Below, piece after piece: positions 1 to 10,215 of a DNA stretch of 64,000 nt (positions are counted from its first letter, which is position 1; each line of letters begins with the position of its first letter). The stretch is taken from contig OX463864.1 of assembly GCA_949825065.1 (NCBI GenBank), positions 14,583,327 to 14,647,326 of the forward strand, in the 5' to 3' direction. The stretch is from Odontocerum albicorne. Lineage: Eukaryota > Arthropoda > Insecta > Trichoptera > Odontoceridae. Under the pieces are notes generated by a model, which had not been told where the DNA came from, ran no database searches, and saw nothing but the letters and a program-made list of their open reading frames with translations. The translations under genes and the position numbers were made by a program.

Positions 1-2118
1 TACATAAACAAACATCTCGGGACACCCAGGAGCAGGTATAAACATGTTACATTAGTTTCACAACAACTGTTCTACTGTTTAGACGTGTTTCGGTTGAAAA
101 ATAATCAGTACGCACCCTTTTACACCGTTGAGATTACACAAGTTTTTTTTTTACCCTCTAAAATAATGGAAAAATCGCAACTGAGTGAAAGTGAAGACGA
201 ATTTATTTTAAATGTATATAGTGATGAAAGTTGTGATAGTAACATCAATATTCAGACCTCTAGTGATGAATCAGAGTACATTGGTCATAAAAAACGCAGA
301 GTTGGTCCTCTTCTATCATCAGATAGTTCTTCAAGTACTACAAGCGCTCAAGATTCACAAGACGATGAATGGATTGATATATCCAATACGGTGGATTCTC
401 CTGACATTATAAATTTTGACATCGGAGCTCAGAATGTCGGACCAAATGTTCCTTTAACAATCAAAGAACCAAGTCAATTTTTCAAATTATTTTTCACGGA
501 AGAAATTGTAACGGAGATAATACGGGAAACAAATGCATATGCAAAAGTCAAACTTCAATCAAAAGTTCTAACTGCAAATTCTATTTGGCAAAATTGGCGT
601 GATGTACAAAAAGATGAATTTTGGGCATTCATTGGGGTCATTTTAAATATGGGAACAATGCCACTTGCCAATATGCAAGAATATTGGTCTACTAGAGATA
701 ATTCCAGAGTCCCATTCTTTGCAAATATTTTCACGAGATCTCGATTTCATCAAATATTCTGGATGTTACACTTGAATACACAAGAAACTGGCCATAGTGA
801 TTTAAGAACACGGATTCAGAAAGTCAGTAATTTTTTAGAATATATAAATAAAAAATTTGCTGACTATTTCATACCCAACAAAAATATCTGTGTTGACGAA
901 TCAGTAGTGAAATTCAAAGGAAGAATATGCTTCATCACTTACAATCCAAATAAGCCTACTAAATGGGGAATACGCATTTACGTTTTGGCGGATTCTGAAA
1001 CATCATATGTGTACAGTATTCTTCCCTATTACGGTAGTATTACTACAGAGAATTTACCAAGCCCAGATTTGCCTGTGAGTTCGAGAATACCCATCTACTT
1101 GTTCAGAAAAAATTTGGAGAAGGTACCCCATGCACAAGGATACCACTTGTTTACAGACAGGTACTACACAAGTCTTCCACTTGCTGAAGCACTATTGAAG
1201 ATGAAATGTCATTTAACTGGGACGATACAGACCAACAGAAAAGGCATTCCGATCACCATAAAAAAACCAAAGTTTGGCAATAAAAAAGTTTTGGCTGTAA
1301 GAAAAAGAAAAACAATGCTTTTGGCATGGAAGGATAAAAGAATAATTACAATGCTGAGTACTGGTGATTCTGCTGGCATGTCGTCTGTTTCCAGAACAGG
1401 GAAGGGAGGTGTTCAATTAGTTACAGAAAAACCAAATGTAGTACGAAACTACACCAAATCTATGGGTGGAGTAGACCGTGCCGACCAGTATGCTTCCACA
1501 TATTGTTTTCTCAGGAAGTCATTAAAATGGTGGAGAAAACTTTTTTTCTGGGGAATGGAAATTTGCTCAATCAATGCATACATCCTCTACAAGAATATAA
1601 AATTGAAAAATAATGAAAAACCACTAACTCATTTGAAATTTGTCAAGAATTTAGTTGATCAGTTGGTAGGAGACTTTCGGGAGCTGCGAAGTAGGCCATC
1701 AACTTCTACTTTTGATGTACGACTAGATGGTAAACTTCATGTTTTGCAGAAGGGAAAGAAGAAGGACTGTGTGGTCTGCTCAAATAGAGGCAAAATGGGC
1801 AAACGACATGAAACATATGAGTTTTGCGACACCTGTCCTGGAAAACCTAGGATGCATTTAGGGGATTGTTTCCTCAGATATCATACTTTGAAAGATTATA
1901 AAACTAAAAAATAATGTTGAATTGTTATTTTTTTTATCAAAATAAACTCATTTAAACATTTATCTAATAGTTTGAATAAAAAAATTGCATGAAACCTTAT
2001 TAATTTTTTTTTAAATAAATTATTTCTAAAACCTATCATTTTATAGTAAAATTTCAAAAAAATACCCTGGAGTTGTTGGTATGTCATACAAAAAAAAATC
2101 TGGAGTTCAAAGAGTTAA
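1..2118 (+). mobile_element. piggyBac-type DNA transposon, right part (left end lies outside the window)
   Basis: The element carries an intact transposase gene. Its right end is placed at the TTAA at 2115-2118, the tetranucleotide that piggyBac elements target and duplicate. Just inside it is the candidate terminal repeat CTGGAGTTCAAAGAG (about 2100-2114). A related CTGGAGTT motif about 35 bp further in fits the subterminal repeats usual in this superfamily. The complementary left terminal repeat is not in bases 1-165, so the left end is presumably upstream. The UTR after the stop is AT-rich. The right boundary is inferred; the transposase identity is firm. Confidence 0.8.
166..1914 (+). CDS. 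piggyBac-type transposase, full length and uninterrupted
   Basis: A DDD transposase that would cut and paste its element at TTAA sites in the nucleus. I start at the ATG at 166 (582 residues) rather than the in-frame ATG at 85, because residues from 166 begin the acidic, serine-rich N-terminus typical of the family. The catalytic aspartates are visible in family context: D244 in ICVDES, D331 in FTDRYYTS, and D437 with D440 in GGVDRADQ. The last pair has the same three-residue spacing as in the cabbage-looper enzyme. The C-terminus holds a cysteine-rich zinc-binding domain (C535, C538, C554, C557, H564, C568, H573). Length is normal for the family. There is no frameshift or premature stop, so the copy is young, active or under selection. 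A domesticated PGBD-like gene is the alternative, but the adjacent candidate terminal repeat argues for a mobile copy. Confidence 0.93.
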   Translation: MEKSQLSESEDEFILNVYSDESCDSNINIQTSSDESEYIGHKKRRVGPLLSSDSSSSTTSAQDSQDDEWIDISNTVDSPDIINFDIGAQNVGPNVPLTIKEPSQFFKLFFTEEIVTEIIRETNAYAKVKLQSKVLTANSIWQNWRDVQKDEFWAFIGVILNMGTMPLANMQEYWSTRDNSRVPFFANIFTRSRFHQIFWMLHLNTQETGHSDLRTRIQKVSNFLEYINKKFADYFIPNKNICVDESVVKFKGRICFITYNPNKPTKWGIRIYVLADSETSYVYSILPYYGSITTENLPSPDLPVSSRIPIYLFRKNLEKVPHAQGYHLFTDRYYTSLPLAEALLKMKCHLTGTIQTNRKGIPITIKKPKFGNKKVLAVRKRKTMLLAWKDKRIITMLSTGDSAGMSSVSRTGKGGVQLVTEKPNVVRNYTKSMGGVDRADQYASTYCFLRKSLKWWRKLFFWGMEICSINAYILYKNIKLKNNEKPLTHLKFVKNLVDQLVGDFRELRSRPSTSTFDVRLDGKLHVLQKGKKKDCVVCSNRGKMGKRHETYEFCDTCPGKPRMHLGDCFLRYHTLKDYKTKK

Positions 2119-2570
2119 TAATGTTACAATTTCTACGAACTGTAAGGCTGGAATATTGTAGTTAATTAATTCGGTTTGACACATTGGTTTAAGGCAGTTA
2201 ATCTAAAACTTTTTCGTAAATATGCCTCTTTTGTATACAAACTAATTTATTTATTTACTTACGACATTTGCGTGTACAAAAGAAAAACGAGGCAAAATAA
2301 TTCAAGACAATTAGTAAAAAAAAAACAAAATAAAGATGACATAAGATATAAAAATCTTCGCATTAAAAAAAATAAATAAACGTTAAACAATACGACTCAA
2401 ATAATAAATAACTTTAAAAAATAATTAATTGCAATAGACAATAAAGTCAAAATAGTAAACATTCCAATACACTCGGGTTTTTCATTCCTGTTCACGTCAA
2501 TAAAGCACTTTTTTTAGATTGCAAATACTATAACATAATAAGTCGAAATACTGTTTCTTTTTATTGTTTA
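2119..2570. other. AT-rich spacer, nothing recognised
   Basis: Low-complexity A/T-rich DNA with many A-runs. No coding signature or repeat-family match was seen. Confidence 0.5.
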
Positions 2571-2773
2571 TATTGTATTACATTTTCGTTGCATACAGTA
2601 CAAGCTGGCTAGCTTATCGCCGTGTCGTAATCTCTTCCAACCAACCAGAAATATGTAAGAGGCCTTAAGAAAAACCACACTGGAATAACTTTAAAAAATC
2701 TGGGTTCGTACGGGAATCGAACTCGCAACTTTCGAGTTGTGAGATTAACATCTTGTCAACTAGGCCAAGGGGG
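2571..2773 (-). mobile_element. SINE-A copy (tRNA-derived), minus strand
   Basis: Read on the minus strand, it has a tRNA-like head with an A-box-like TGGCCTAGTTG and a B-box-like GAGTTCGATTCC. A body follows, and then the family tail with GGTTGGAAGAGATT near the 3' end. The same head, body and tail recur at least ten times in the window. A tRNA gene is excluded by the long non-tRNA body and the degenerate anticodon arm. Confidence 0.8.
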
Positions 2774-2854
2774 TGTTTTGTGCACTTGTTTATACAATAC
2801 ATGGTACATCTGGCAATTATTGCTATACAGCAATTTCTTCAAATCAACCAAATA

Positions 2855-3008
2855 CCACAAAGGTTCGATCCCCGCTGGAACCCAGATTTTTTTAAATAGG
2901 ATTCCAGTCTGGTTAACACTTAGGGCCTATAAAAACACATTTCTGGTTGGTTAGAAGAGATTGCCACATGGCAATAAACTCGCCAGGTAAAAAAAAAAAA
3001 AAAAAAAA
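2855..3008 (+). mobile_element. SINE-A copy, 5'-truncated, with A-run tail
   Basis: Begins at the B-box-like GGTTCGATCCCCGCTGGAAC. It continues through GGTTAGAAGAGATTGCCAC and the TGGCAATAA hairpin motif of the family tail, and ends in an A-run of about 20 at 2989-3008. Confidence 0.78.
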
Positions 3009-3324
3009 GGTTTCGATTTTTTAACATAATGCCAAAAAATATTTAAGAATCTCAGACCATCCGGACTTTTCGTTGTCCATGTTTTATATATGTACAGGAT
3101 AAATTGAAGTATTTTTGACAATAGAAAAAATATTAATTATATGTTCTCTATGTAAACTGGTGTTTTCCTTTTCATTTTCTATTTTATTTTGATAAAATTT
3201 GGACTCCTCTCAGCTTTTCTCTTTTTTCGCTGACAGGTAATCTGAGGTGGTATTTGTGGGTTTACTTTGTTAATTTTTCTGTCATTTATTAATTTTTTGT
3301 ATCTTTCTTAATCTACATGTACAT

Positions 3325-4435
3325 TGATGTCGGCTGAAAAACATCTGATGTTCTCGCGGCCGGATTCGCCCTATATTGGTGGAGTGTATCTCGATCGGGG
3401 GGATGTTACGAGATGAGCCCAAACCTTTTGATAGCTTCTCTCTTAATAAATGTATTTTCTACAGTTTATCTTGAGGCATATACGAGTGTGTGCAATTTAT
3501 GAATGTATTTACCATATATATGTACATAGTATGTTGCCATCACTATGTTGTATCTTGAGATATATGTGTGTGTGATTTCGGAATGTATTTATATACGTAC
3601 ATACTATGTTGCCATCACTATGTTGTATCTTGAGATATATGTGTGATTTCGGAATGTATTTATATACGTATAATACATACTATGTTGCCATCACTATGTT
3701 GTATCTTGAGATATATGTGTGATTTCGGAATGTATTTATATACGTACATACTATGTTGCCATCACTATGTTGTATCTTGAGATATATGTGTGATTTCGGA
3801 ATGTATTTATATACGTATAATACATACTATGTTGCCATCAATATGTTGTATCTTGAGACATATGTGTGATTTCGGGACGTTTGTACATACGTCCATACTA
3901 TATTGCCATCACTATGTTGTATCTTGAGATATATGTATGTGTGATTTCGGAATGTATTTATATACGTACATACTATGATGCAATCACTATGTTGTATCTT
4001 GAGATATATGTGTGATTTCAGAATGTATTTATATATGTACATAGTATGTTGCCATCACTATGTTGTATCTTGAGATATATGTGTGATTTCGGAATATATT
4101 TATATACGTACATACTATGTTGCCATCACTATGTCGTATCTTGAGATATATGTGTGATTTCGGAATGTATTTATATACGTAAATACTATGTTGCCATCAC
4201 TATGTTGTATCTTGAGATATATGTGTGATTTCGGAATGTATTTATATACGTATAATAGATACTATGTTGCCATCACTATGTTGTATCTTGAGATATATGT
4301 GTGATTTCTGAATGTATTTATATATGTACATAGTATGTTGCCATCACTATATTGCACCTTGAGATATATGTGCGACTTTGGAACGTATTTATATAACATA
4401 TGTCCATACTATGTTTCCATCAATAAACCTTTATT
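3325..4435 (+). repeat. Mobile-element 3' end carrying a 71-75-bp minisatellite, about 13 units
   Basis: A GC-richer head (3330-3420, containing GGATTCGCCCTATATTGGTG) leads into tandem units of 71 bp, or 75 bp where TATA-type inserts occur. Each contains ACTATGTTGCCATCACTATG and TTGAGATATATGTGTG. The array ends with CCATCAATAAACC followed by TTTATTTATTTATG, which also ends the related copy at 43.9 kb. That makes it the 3' terminus of a repeated element rather than a free satellite. The same head and array recur at 59.4 kb. Confidence 0.85.
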
Positions 4436-4961
4436 TATTTATGTATGTTAATAAGGTTACAAAGCATTTTATTTTTTTTAACTAAATAAACAACACAATT
4501 AACACACATGATAAACAATATACTTAAAAAATAATATAAACAATAAAATAAAACACGATGCTAAGTTACAAAGAACAAGGGATAAACTATAAAAGAGAAA
4601 ATCGAAACACATTGCGGACAAGTCGTGAGGAATGCCAAAATAAAGACCGAGATTAATTTCCACCCGAGCACTTACGTCACTTGGGACGGTTCAACGCTTA
4701 AATCATGCTCACAAAATAGGTGGCCGCGAACCCGAGATGCCGGCATGAGAAACACGACACATGCGACCGAACTACATTGCGAGAAGTCACCATTATAAAT
4801 CACCGCAATCACAAATAGTAGACTGTTAAGTATTTGAGGAAGATATTTGAAGATGAAAAGGAATAGAAGTAAAAATGTAACATAACTTGTAAGGAGGTTT
4901 TTGAACATCGAGGATGATCATATTTTTTCACTGAGAATGGTCGCCGAAATATTGTATTGTA
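4436..4961. other. Spacer, nothing recognised
   Basis: AT-rich at first, then a moderately GC-richer stretch near 4650-4770. No open frame with recognisable protein features was seen. Confidence 0.45.
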
Positions 4962-5142
4962 TTTTTTTTTTTTTTTTTTAAAGAATAGATATGACCGAAG
5001 TCATAGGTATCCTTATACACGAAAAGAGGAACCTTAGACGGAAAAAGTGCCTGTGTCATTCGAAGGGAGTAGCACAGCGCGGGGTTCGAACCGACGATCT
5101 TTCGCACGGAAGTCCAATGCGTTACCGCGCAGCCATACACCT
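4962..5142 (-). mobile_element. SINE-B copy (tRNA-derived) with poly(A) tail
   Basis: On the minus strand a head AGGTGTATGGCTGCGCGGTA with B-box GGTTCGAACCC is followed by the family body (GACACAGGCACTTTTTCCG) and an end ACTTCGGTCATATCTATTC, then an A-run (the T-run at 4962-4979). Five copies are in the window. The head is tRNA-like but the total length and tail are those of a SINE. Confidence 0.8.
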
Positions 5143-5143
5143 T

Positions 5144-5340
5144 TAATGCATTTCGTGTATACAGTACAACCTGGCGCGCTTATCGCCAGCCATGTGGCAA
5201 TATCTTCCAACCAAGCAGAATGCTGTTTAAAACAAACTAAACTGGAATCCTTTTTAAATAATCTAGGTTCCAACGGGAATCAAACCCGCAATCTTCGGAT
5301 AGGGAGACAAGCGTCTTACCAATAAGGCCACGGAGGTCAT
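5144..5340 (-). mobile_element. SINE-A copy, near full length
   Basis: Minus-strand head ATGACCTCCGTGGCCTTATT, B-box-like GGGTTTGATTCCCG, body, and tail with GGTTGGAAGATATTGCCAC and ACTGTATACACGAAA. It lies directly against the SINE-B copy to its left, so two different SINEs sit head to tail here. Confidence 0.82.
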
Positions 5341-5455
5341 CTATGCTTGCTTATAAAAGTTGAAATATGCTTGCTTATAAAAGTCGAAATATCCTTCTTA
5401 TTAAAGTCGAATTACGCTTGCTTATAAAAGTCGAAATATGCTTGCTTATACAATA
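5340..5455 (+). repeat. 28-bp tandem repeat, about 4 units
   Basis: Units contain ATGCTTGCTTATAAAAGTCG with small substitutions. It lies immediately beside the SINE-A head. Confidence 0.75.
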
Positions 5456-5599
5456 AATGTACCATCCCTTTTACACGTGCACATACTTGGCAGAATGTTT
5501 ACGTGTAAAAAGGTCATTGAAAGAAAAGTAGCAACGGGAACAAGGTAAACGGAGCACATAACGTGATATATCACCACCGCGCTATATCAAAAGTATCAA

Positions 5600-5668
5600 T
5601 ATATTCGCCCTTGAAGAGAGTCTGCTCTCTGAACGGTGTTATATAAATGTCATTTTTATCATTATTTA
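5600..5668 (+). repeat. SINE-C-type 3' end
   Basis: Ends in a GCGCTATATAAATTGTCATT-like segment followed by T/A-rich sequence. The same end recurs at six other sites, where the upstream part often shows a B-box-like GGTTCGAATCCCG. I call it a SINE-like family from recurrence; the full 5' end is not defined. Confidence 0.5.
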
Positions 5669-5769
5669 AAATGATCATACATAATAGTTTTGGTTCCCAC
5701 CTTGACATATTGAAGTGGAGCTTGGACTTAACACAAAAAATTAACGCCGTGGAGTTGCGCCCACAAAAA

Positions 5770-6115
5770 GAAAGTTGCGGAATGTCAATGTATGAAAAAT
5801 ACACCAGAAATGAATGCATGGGTATTGTAAGATAAAGAAATGAGTTTTAAAGTGGTTTGGACATGTGGAGAAAATGCACGACGAAAGAATGGCTAAGCGA
5901 GTATACAAGTAAGTACAATGTGTGCGTGGAAGAGGTGGCTAGAGAAAAATGTGGCAGGATTTTTAAATACGGTTAAGTGAGAAGTATAAATAAAACAAGA
6001 TTGTCTATGACAAGATGTATTATATGAATGCGGAGGAGGCGAAAGTTGTGTGCTTGGATATAAGAGTATGGAGCTCTGTTCTCTTAGCATACCCGTCAAG
6101 GGATAATGTGTGATG
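5770..6115 (+). pseudogene. Non-LTR retrotransposon RT C-terminus, family 1, degenerate
   Basis: Translating across frameshifts gives pieces like KWFGHVEKMHDERMAKRVYK and a basic arginine-rich segment, followed by a decayed C-terminal region ending near ACCCGTCAAGGGATAATG. This matches the region downstream of the RT thumb in insect non-LTR elements. The longest open pieces are only tens of codons. At least twelve more relics of the same family occur in the window. No promoter or start is expected in such a 3' fragment. Confidence 0.65.
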
Positions 6116-7424
6116 ATTAGTATAATATACTATAATATACGCAAAATTGCTAACTCCAATAATTATCGATAAAATCATGATGCCATAATGATATTTAACT
6201 TTATTTTACTCGGAGTGTATCTCTTGGTCGTCTTGATATTTAAGTACAAAAATATACTAATAAGACTTAATTTAGAATAGTTATGCAGTTTTATTGCCGC
6301 CCTGTAAAGTTTGTATTTATGGAGTTAGCAAATTTACAAATTAGGGTGGCGATATGTTACAAAAAGAAAACAAATATTGTTCAAGTATTTAATTCCTTAC
6401 GTATGAAAAAAAAAATCGGCAAACTCTGTGCCTACGTGGCAAGACGTTTGCCTCCCACCCATCCCGGGGGGTTCAGCTTCGTCGTTGAATGTGAAGAAAA
6501 GTATGAAGGAGGCAATGCCAATTTGTTTTCGTAAGCGTGCTTGCTCAGCAAACAGGTATTTGAGATTCGATTGCCGATTAACTATTCTGTTTTTTTAAGA
6601 AGCCTTTTTTTAGTCAAACGCATATATTATATCCAGGAGTGTTGGGTTCGATTTTTGATGGTAGCCAATACGAAAAACTCACATTATTTTTTATTACTTC
6701 GTTTAGTAACCAAATTCTCACGTTGAGGCGCAAACAAGTGTTGTAGTATCTGCAAAGTGGGAGTATTACCATCAAGTACTATGACCAACTGTGAATTATG
6801 TAGTTTCTTCAATGGTTTTTAACCCAAAGGCTCGATTGATGGCACAATATCCCACACACTTGCATCACTAGTATGGTTGTGCTGTCAGATAACAAACGAA
6901 TGAACAACGAACGACGAAAAAAATCGTTAAATTTGATTAAAATAAAAAAAGGGTTTTTTATTTTAAGAAATAAAAAAAAAACGATCCGCCCCTGTCCCTT
7001 GCCGTCGTCCTTCAGGGCAGGAACGCCAGGTGCGGTGCGAGAAATAAGAAGATTAAAAAGCAGTACCCACACACAAGCGCGCGGCTGGCAAAGGGTTAAG
7101 ACAAAAGGAGAAGGCGACTGTAAAACAGCGCGTTACAAACAGATATTTCGCATCTTTTTATGCTGCTGACCTAGATGAGAGCAGGGGCTCAACAATATTT
7201 GTTTATGCCCACTTGGCAAAAACAATTAACCTTCCGAGGCCTAGTAAGACGGTAGTATTCCACCGTTTATAATACTCTTGTCACTATTTTTCAATGCTGA
7301 AGATTCGCATCCTTTCAATCAGTAAATGTCTTTCAGATTCTAACGAGGTCTATTCCGAAATTTCGAAAAATATATTAAATTATTGAATAACGCTATCGTT
7401 GTATCCATGTGGGTTTATTGCCAT
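6116..7424. other. Spacer with low-confidence repeats
   Basis: Mostly unassigned. 6425-6500 resembles a tRNA-like SINE head (GTGGCAAGACGTTTGCCTCC, then GGGGTTCAGCTTC) but is too decayed to assign. 6795-6860 and 13850-13910 share a short motif (GGTTTTTAACCC, then CTCGA), so both may belong to an unidentified repeat. 6990-7130 is locally GC-rich. No gene was recognised. Confidence 0.4.
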
Positions 7425-7570
7425 GTGCAGTGATTAGGGATGAATGTGAACCTGAGGCTGATATTTTGAGTAAGATGAAGAAGGGCGTGCTGAAAAATAT
7501 TTGCGCTCTGTTATCTCTGTTTACCTCGACAGGGAAATGGTGTGATGGTATGTATGCACGTCAAACTCGT
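7425..7570 (+). pseudogene. Non-LTR RT C-terminus fragment, family 1, internally deleted
   Basis: Encodes a piece like IRDECEPEADILSKMKKGVL and then jumps to the element's 3' end (LPRQGNGVMVCMHVKL in another frame). The canonical segment between them is missing. Confidence 0.6.
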
Positions 7571-7604
7571 ACAACCAACCAAAAAGATGTTAAAGATGCC
7601 TAAA

Positions 7605-7714
7605 ATTAAAATAACACTGATATCCTTTTTTCAACAAAAATGGGGACAAACGGGGATTGAATCCGCAACACTCGGGTCAGAGGTAGTGTCTTACCAACTA
7701 GGCCACAGAGGTCG
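7605..7714 (-). mobile_element. SINE-A copy, 5' half only
   Basis: Minus-strand head GCGACCTCTGTGGCCTAGTT with B-box-like GGATTCAATCCCCG. The conserved tail is absent. Confidence 0.72.
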
Positions 7715-7919
7715 CATACGTCAAGATATCGAAGAAACAATATTAAAAAAGGAGAGTGAATTACACATAATCATTTTTGAAGATTGAGATTTTATTGATT
7801 GAAGATTGAGATTAGTCAAGTAAAAACATGAAAATAAGCAGAATAATGGCACAGCCCGTCTTCAAGTCCCACACGGAAGATAGTTTGCATGGTATGCTCC
7901 AACGTATCTTTATTGATGA

Positions 7920-8060
7920 CAAAGAAATATTTAAATAAACGCCCATTACCCATGATGAGTATAACAGAAGGCCCAATACTAAGTGGGGTGTTAGGTTACT
8001 TGTCGTTGGTGCCTCCAGACACGACTATTTAAACCAATTTATGATATGCATATCCTGTTG
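7920..8060. repeat. Unclassified repeat, paired with 12075-12220
   Basis: Both places share GCCCATTA followed about 80-90 bp later by GACTATTTA and AATTTATG in the same order. Function unknown. I see no coding potential. Confidence 0.4.
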
Positions 8061-8244
8061 CATATAAGACTAGAAGCTTCAGTACTTTCAGCGTGTCTGC
8101 GTTTTCTTTGTACATTCATTCCCTGATAACTAACAATAGTTCTTCAACATTTGGCTCTATCTGCCGTTGTTTGATCCCAGTTGTGCTAGGAACAAATGTT
8201 TTCAAGCGTATCGTGCAGTGCCTTCTCCTTATACTCGTATATCT

Positions 8245-8400
8245 TGCGCTATTCATCGTGCTTTCTTCTGCCTTCCCCTCAACTCATCAAAGAGGATATT
8301 CTTAGGAGTCTGCATGTTTACGAGCGTGGTCTGTACAACATTGTTTACAACCCCAGTAATCGAGCCTTTGGATTAAGAACCATTGGAGTTAGCAAGTAAC
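8245..8400 (+). pseudogene. Unrecognised short reading-frame fragment
   Basis: One frame, ending at the stop at 8397-8399, contains the protein-like stretches EDILRSLHVYERGLYNIVY and SNRAFGLRTIGVSK. Composition looks protein-like, but I do not recognise the family and there is no supporting start or upstream domain. A mobile-element relic is likely from the surroundings. Confidence 0.25.
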
Positions 8401-8529
8401 CCACAAAATCCTTAATAGTGCTACATATACTATCGCACAAGCACAGGTAACAACATCCGCACAAGTCTAGCGCGCGCAAATATTGTCCCAAGACAAACTC
8501 GACAATCACTCGTATCTTTTCAAGACCAT

Positions 8530-8562
8530 CATGTTACTACCAATTAGGCCACAGAGGTAATC
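8530..8562 (-). repeat. SINE-A head fragment
   Basis: A short stretch with CAATTAGGCCACAGAGGT, the complement of the SINE-A A-box region. Confidence 0.45.
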
Positions 8563-8919
8563 AATATAGAAAATTAAAAAAAAATTATGTTATTTTGCGC
8601 CTCATTTGTTCACGATTCAAAAGCAAACGCTTGGCACGGTTTATCCTTGCAACGATACTGGCAGTTTTATATACAGGCAATACACAAACTAAACAGATGC
8701 GTGGTGTTCTATCCCACTCGAACAAGTGGATTCCGGGGTCCTCGGCGCGAGGTTTGAGGGTCCTCGGTCGGTAAAAGAGGACATGAGCTAGGGAATAAAT
8801 CTGAGAAATTTCATAGGACGGAAGACATAAATAAAGACACGGGCGGAATACGAACCTTGGTAATTTTAAGACTAATTTAATATGCAAAAGGATACTTAGT
8901 TGCTTACGAATGAAATCAC

Positions 8920-9660
8920 CTGTAACAGATGTTATAATCTTTTCTGAGTTTTTGTAGTTGACTCAATAATTGATAAAGAGCGAGGTGAATAAGTGAGATA
9001 TAATATGTATAAGATGTTTGATATCCATGGCGAATTTGTTCAGACACTTGTTTTCCGGATACTGAAAGAGTTAAGAGGTATATCGAACGGCTTGCAGCGA
9101 TAGGAAACAAAGTCAATGGGCACTAAAATATATACACTCAAATCAGAAATATCAAACTCTGCTAAGATTATAGTCGGCAACAGTCAACTATGATCTATGG
9201 GAGTGAAACATGAAACATGGACGTGGAAAAAGGCTGAAAGGAGCCGAATAAATGCTGAAGAATTGTGTCCACTTAAAAATATGTAGGGTGATTAATATAT
9301 GACAAAATACGGAATGAAGTGATTTGGTATGAATGGGAACATAAGGCTGATGTGTTGAGTAAGATGAAGAAAGGTGCATTGAGACGGTTTGAACACGTAT
9401 AACGAATAAATGAAGAAAGACTTATAAAACAAATATTAAGGGCAAATTTGAGTGGACGGCGGGGCGTGGTAGAGGAAGACCAAGGAAAGTTTGGTTGGAT
9501 CAAATTAATGATTATTTGAAAGAAGGAAAGATAGAGAAGTTGTACGAGGTGTATGGATGTAGAAGAGGCGGAGGAAATATGTCGAGATAGGAAAATCTGG
9601 CGCTATATGCTCTCTGCCCACCACGATAGGGAAATTGCCTGATGGTGCGTATATATTTAT
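8920..9660 (+). pseudogene. Non-LTR retrotransposon RT thumb/C-terminus, family 1, long degenerate copy
   Basis: Reading across frameshifts recovers, in order: NGALKYIHSNQKYQTLLRL (thumb helices), a YGSETWTWKK-like segment near 9200-9225, LSKMKKGALRRFEHV near 9355-9400, and GRGRPRKVWLDQINDYLKE near 9465-9520. The 3' end follows near 9630. This is the best copy for reconstructing the order of this family's C-terminal region. Stops and frameshifts make it a pseudogene. The catalytic RT core is not present. Confidence 0.72.
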
Positions 9661-9764
9661 TTTAACATGTCTGACAAAGATATTGATCAGCCGGTCTATA
9701 TTCAGAAGAACCAAAATCAGTCAAGTGAAATGTCTTGTTTTATTTATAGCACTGTATGGGAGTG

Positions 9765-9895
9765 AAAACATTGACGATAAGAAAGAAGGAAAGAAACATG
9801 ATAGATGCCCTCAAGATATGGTGTTGGAAATGGATGCTCCATATCCCATGGACCGCAATGCGACACCAACGTCTTTTATTAAAAATCAAAAATTA
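9765..9895 (+). pseudogene. RTE-like RT C-terminal fragment
   Basis: Pieces such as DMVLEMDAPYPMDRNATPTS match, imperfectly, the RTE-type segment normally reading FEMWCWRRMLRIPWT. The relic at 19.0-19.85 kb has the same derived wording (GKKHDRCFRD), so the two are sister copies. Confidence 0.5.
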
Positions 9896-10215
9896 CATTC
9901 ACTCATTGTAGCTTAAATTTATTAATCTCCACTTTATTCCATCACTGTAGCTTAAATGTATTATTCTCAACTATATTCCTTCATTGTAGCTTGAATGTAT
10001 TATTATCAACTATTCCTTTGTAGCTTAAATTTATTATTCTCCACTTTATTCCATCACTGTAGCTTAAATGTATTATTCTCAACCATATTCCTTCATTGTA
10101 GCTTAAATGTATTATTCTCAACTATTCCTTCATTGTACCTTAAATTTATTATTATCCACTTTATTCCTTCATCGTAGCTTAACTTTATTATTCTCCACTG
10201 TATTGCTTCATTATC
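9895..10215 (+). repeat. About 39-bp minisatellite, left segment
   Basis: About eight units built on TCATTGTAGCTTAAATGTAT and TATTCTCAACTATATTCC. The array stops at 10215 where a retrotransposon relic begins and resumes at 10738. Confidence 0.8.

Noticed and set aside
5144..5340. Candidate tRNA gene from A-box and B-box motifs
   Set aside because: The motifs belong to repeated SINE-A heads with a 100-150-bp non-tRNA body and LINE-like tail. The clover-leaf stems do not close. The same reasoning rejects the other SINE heads.
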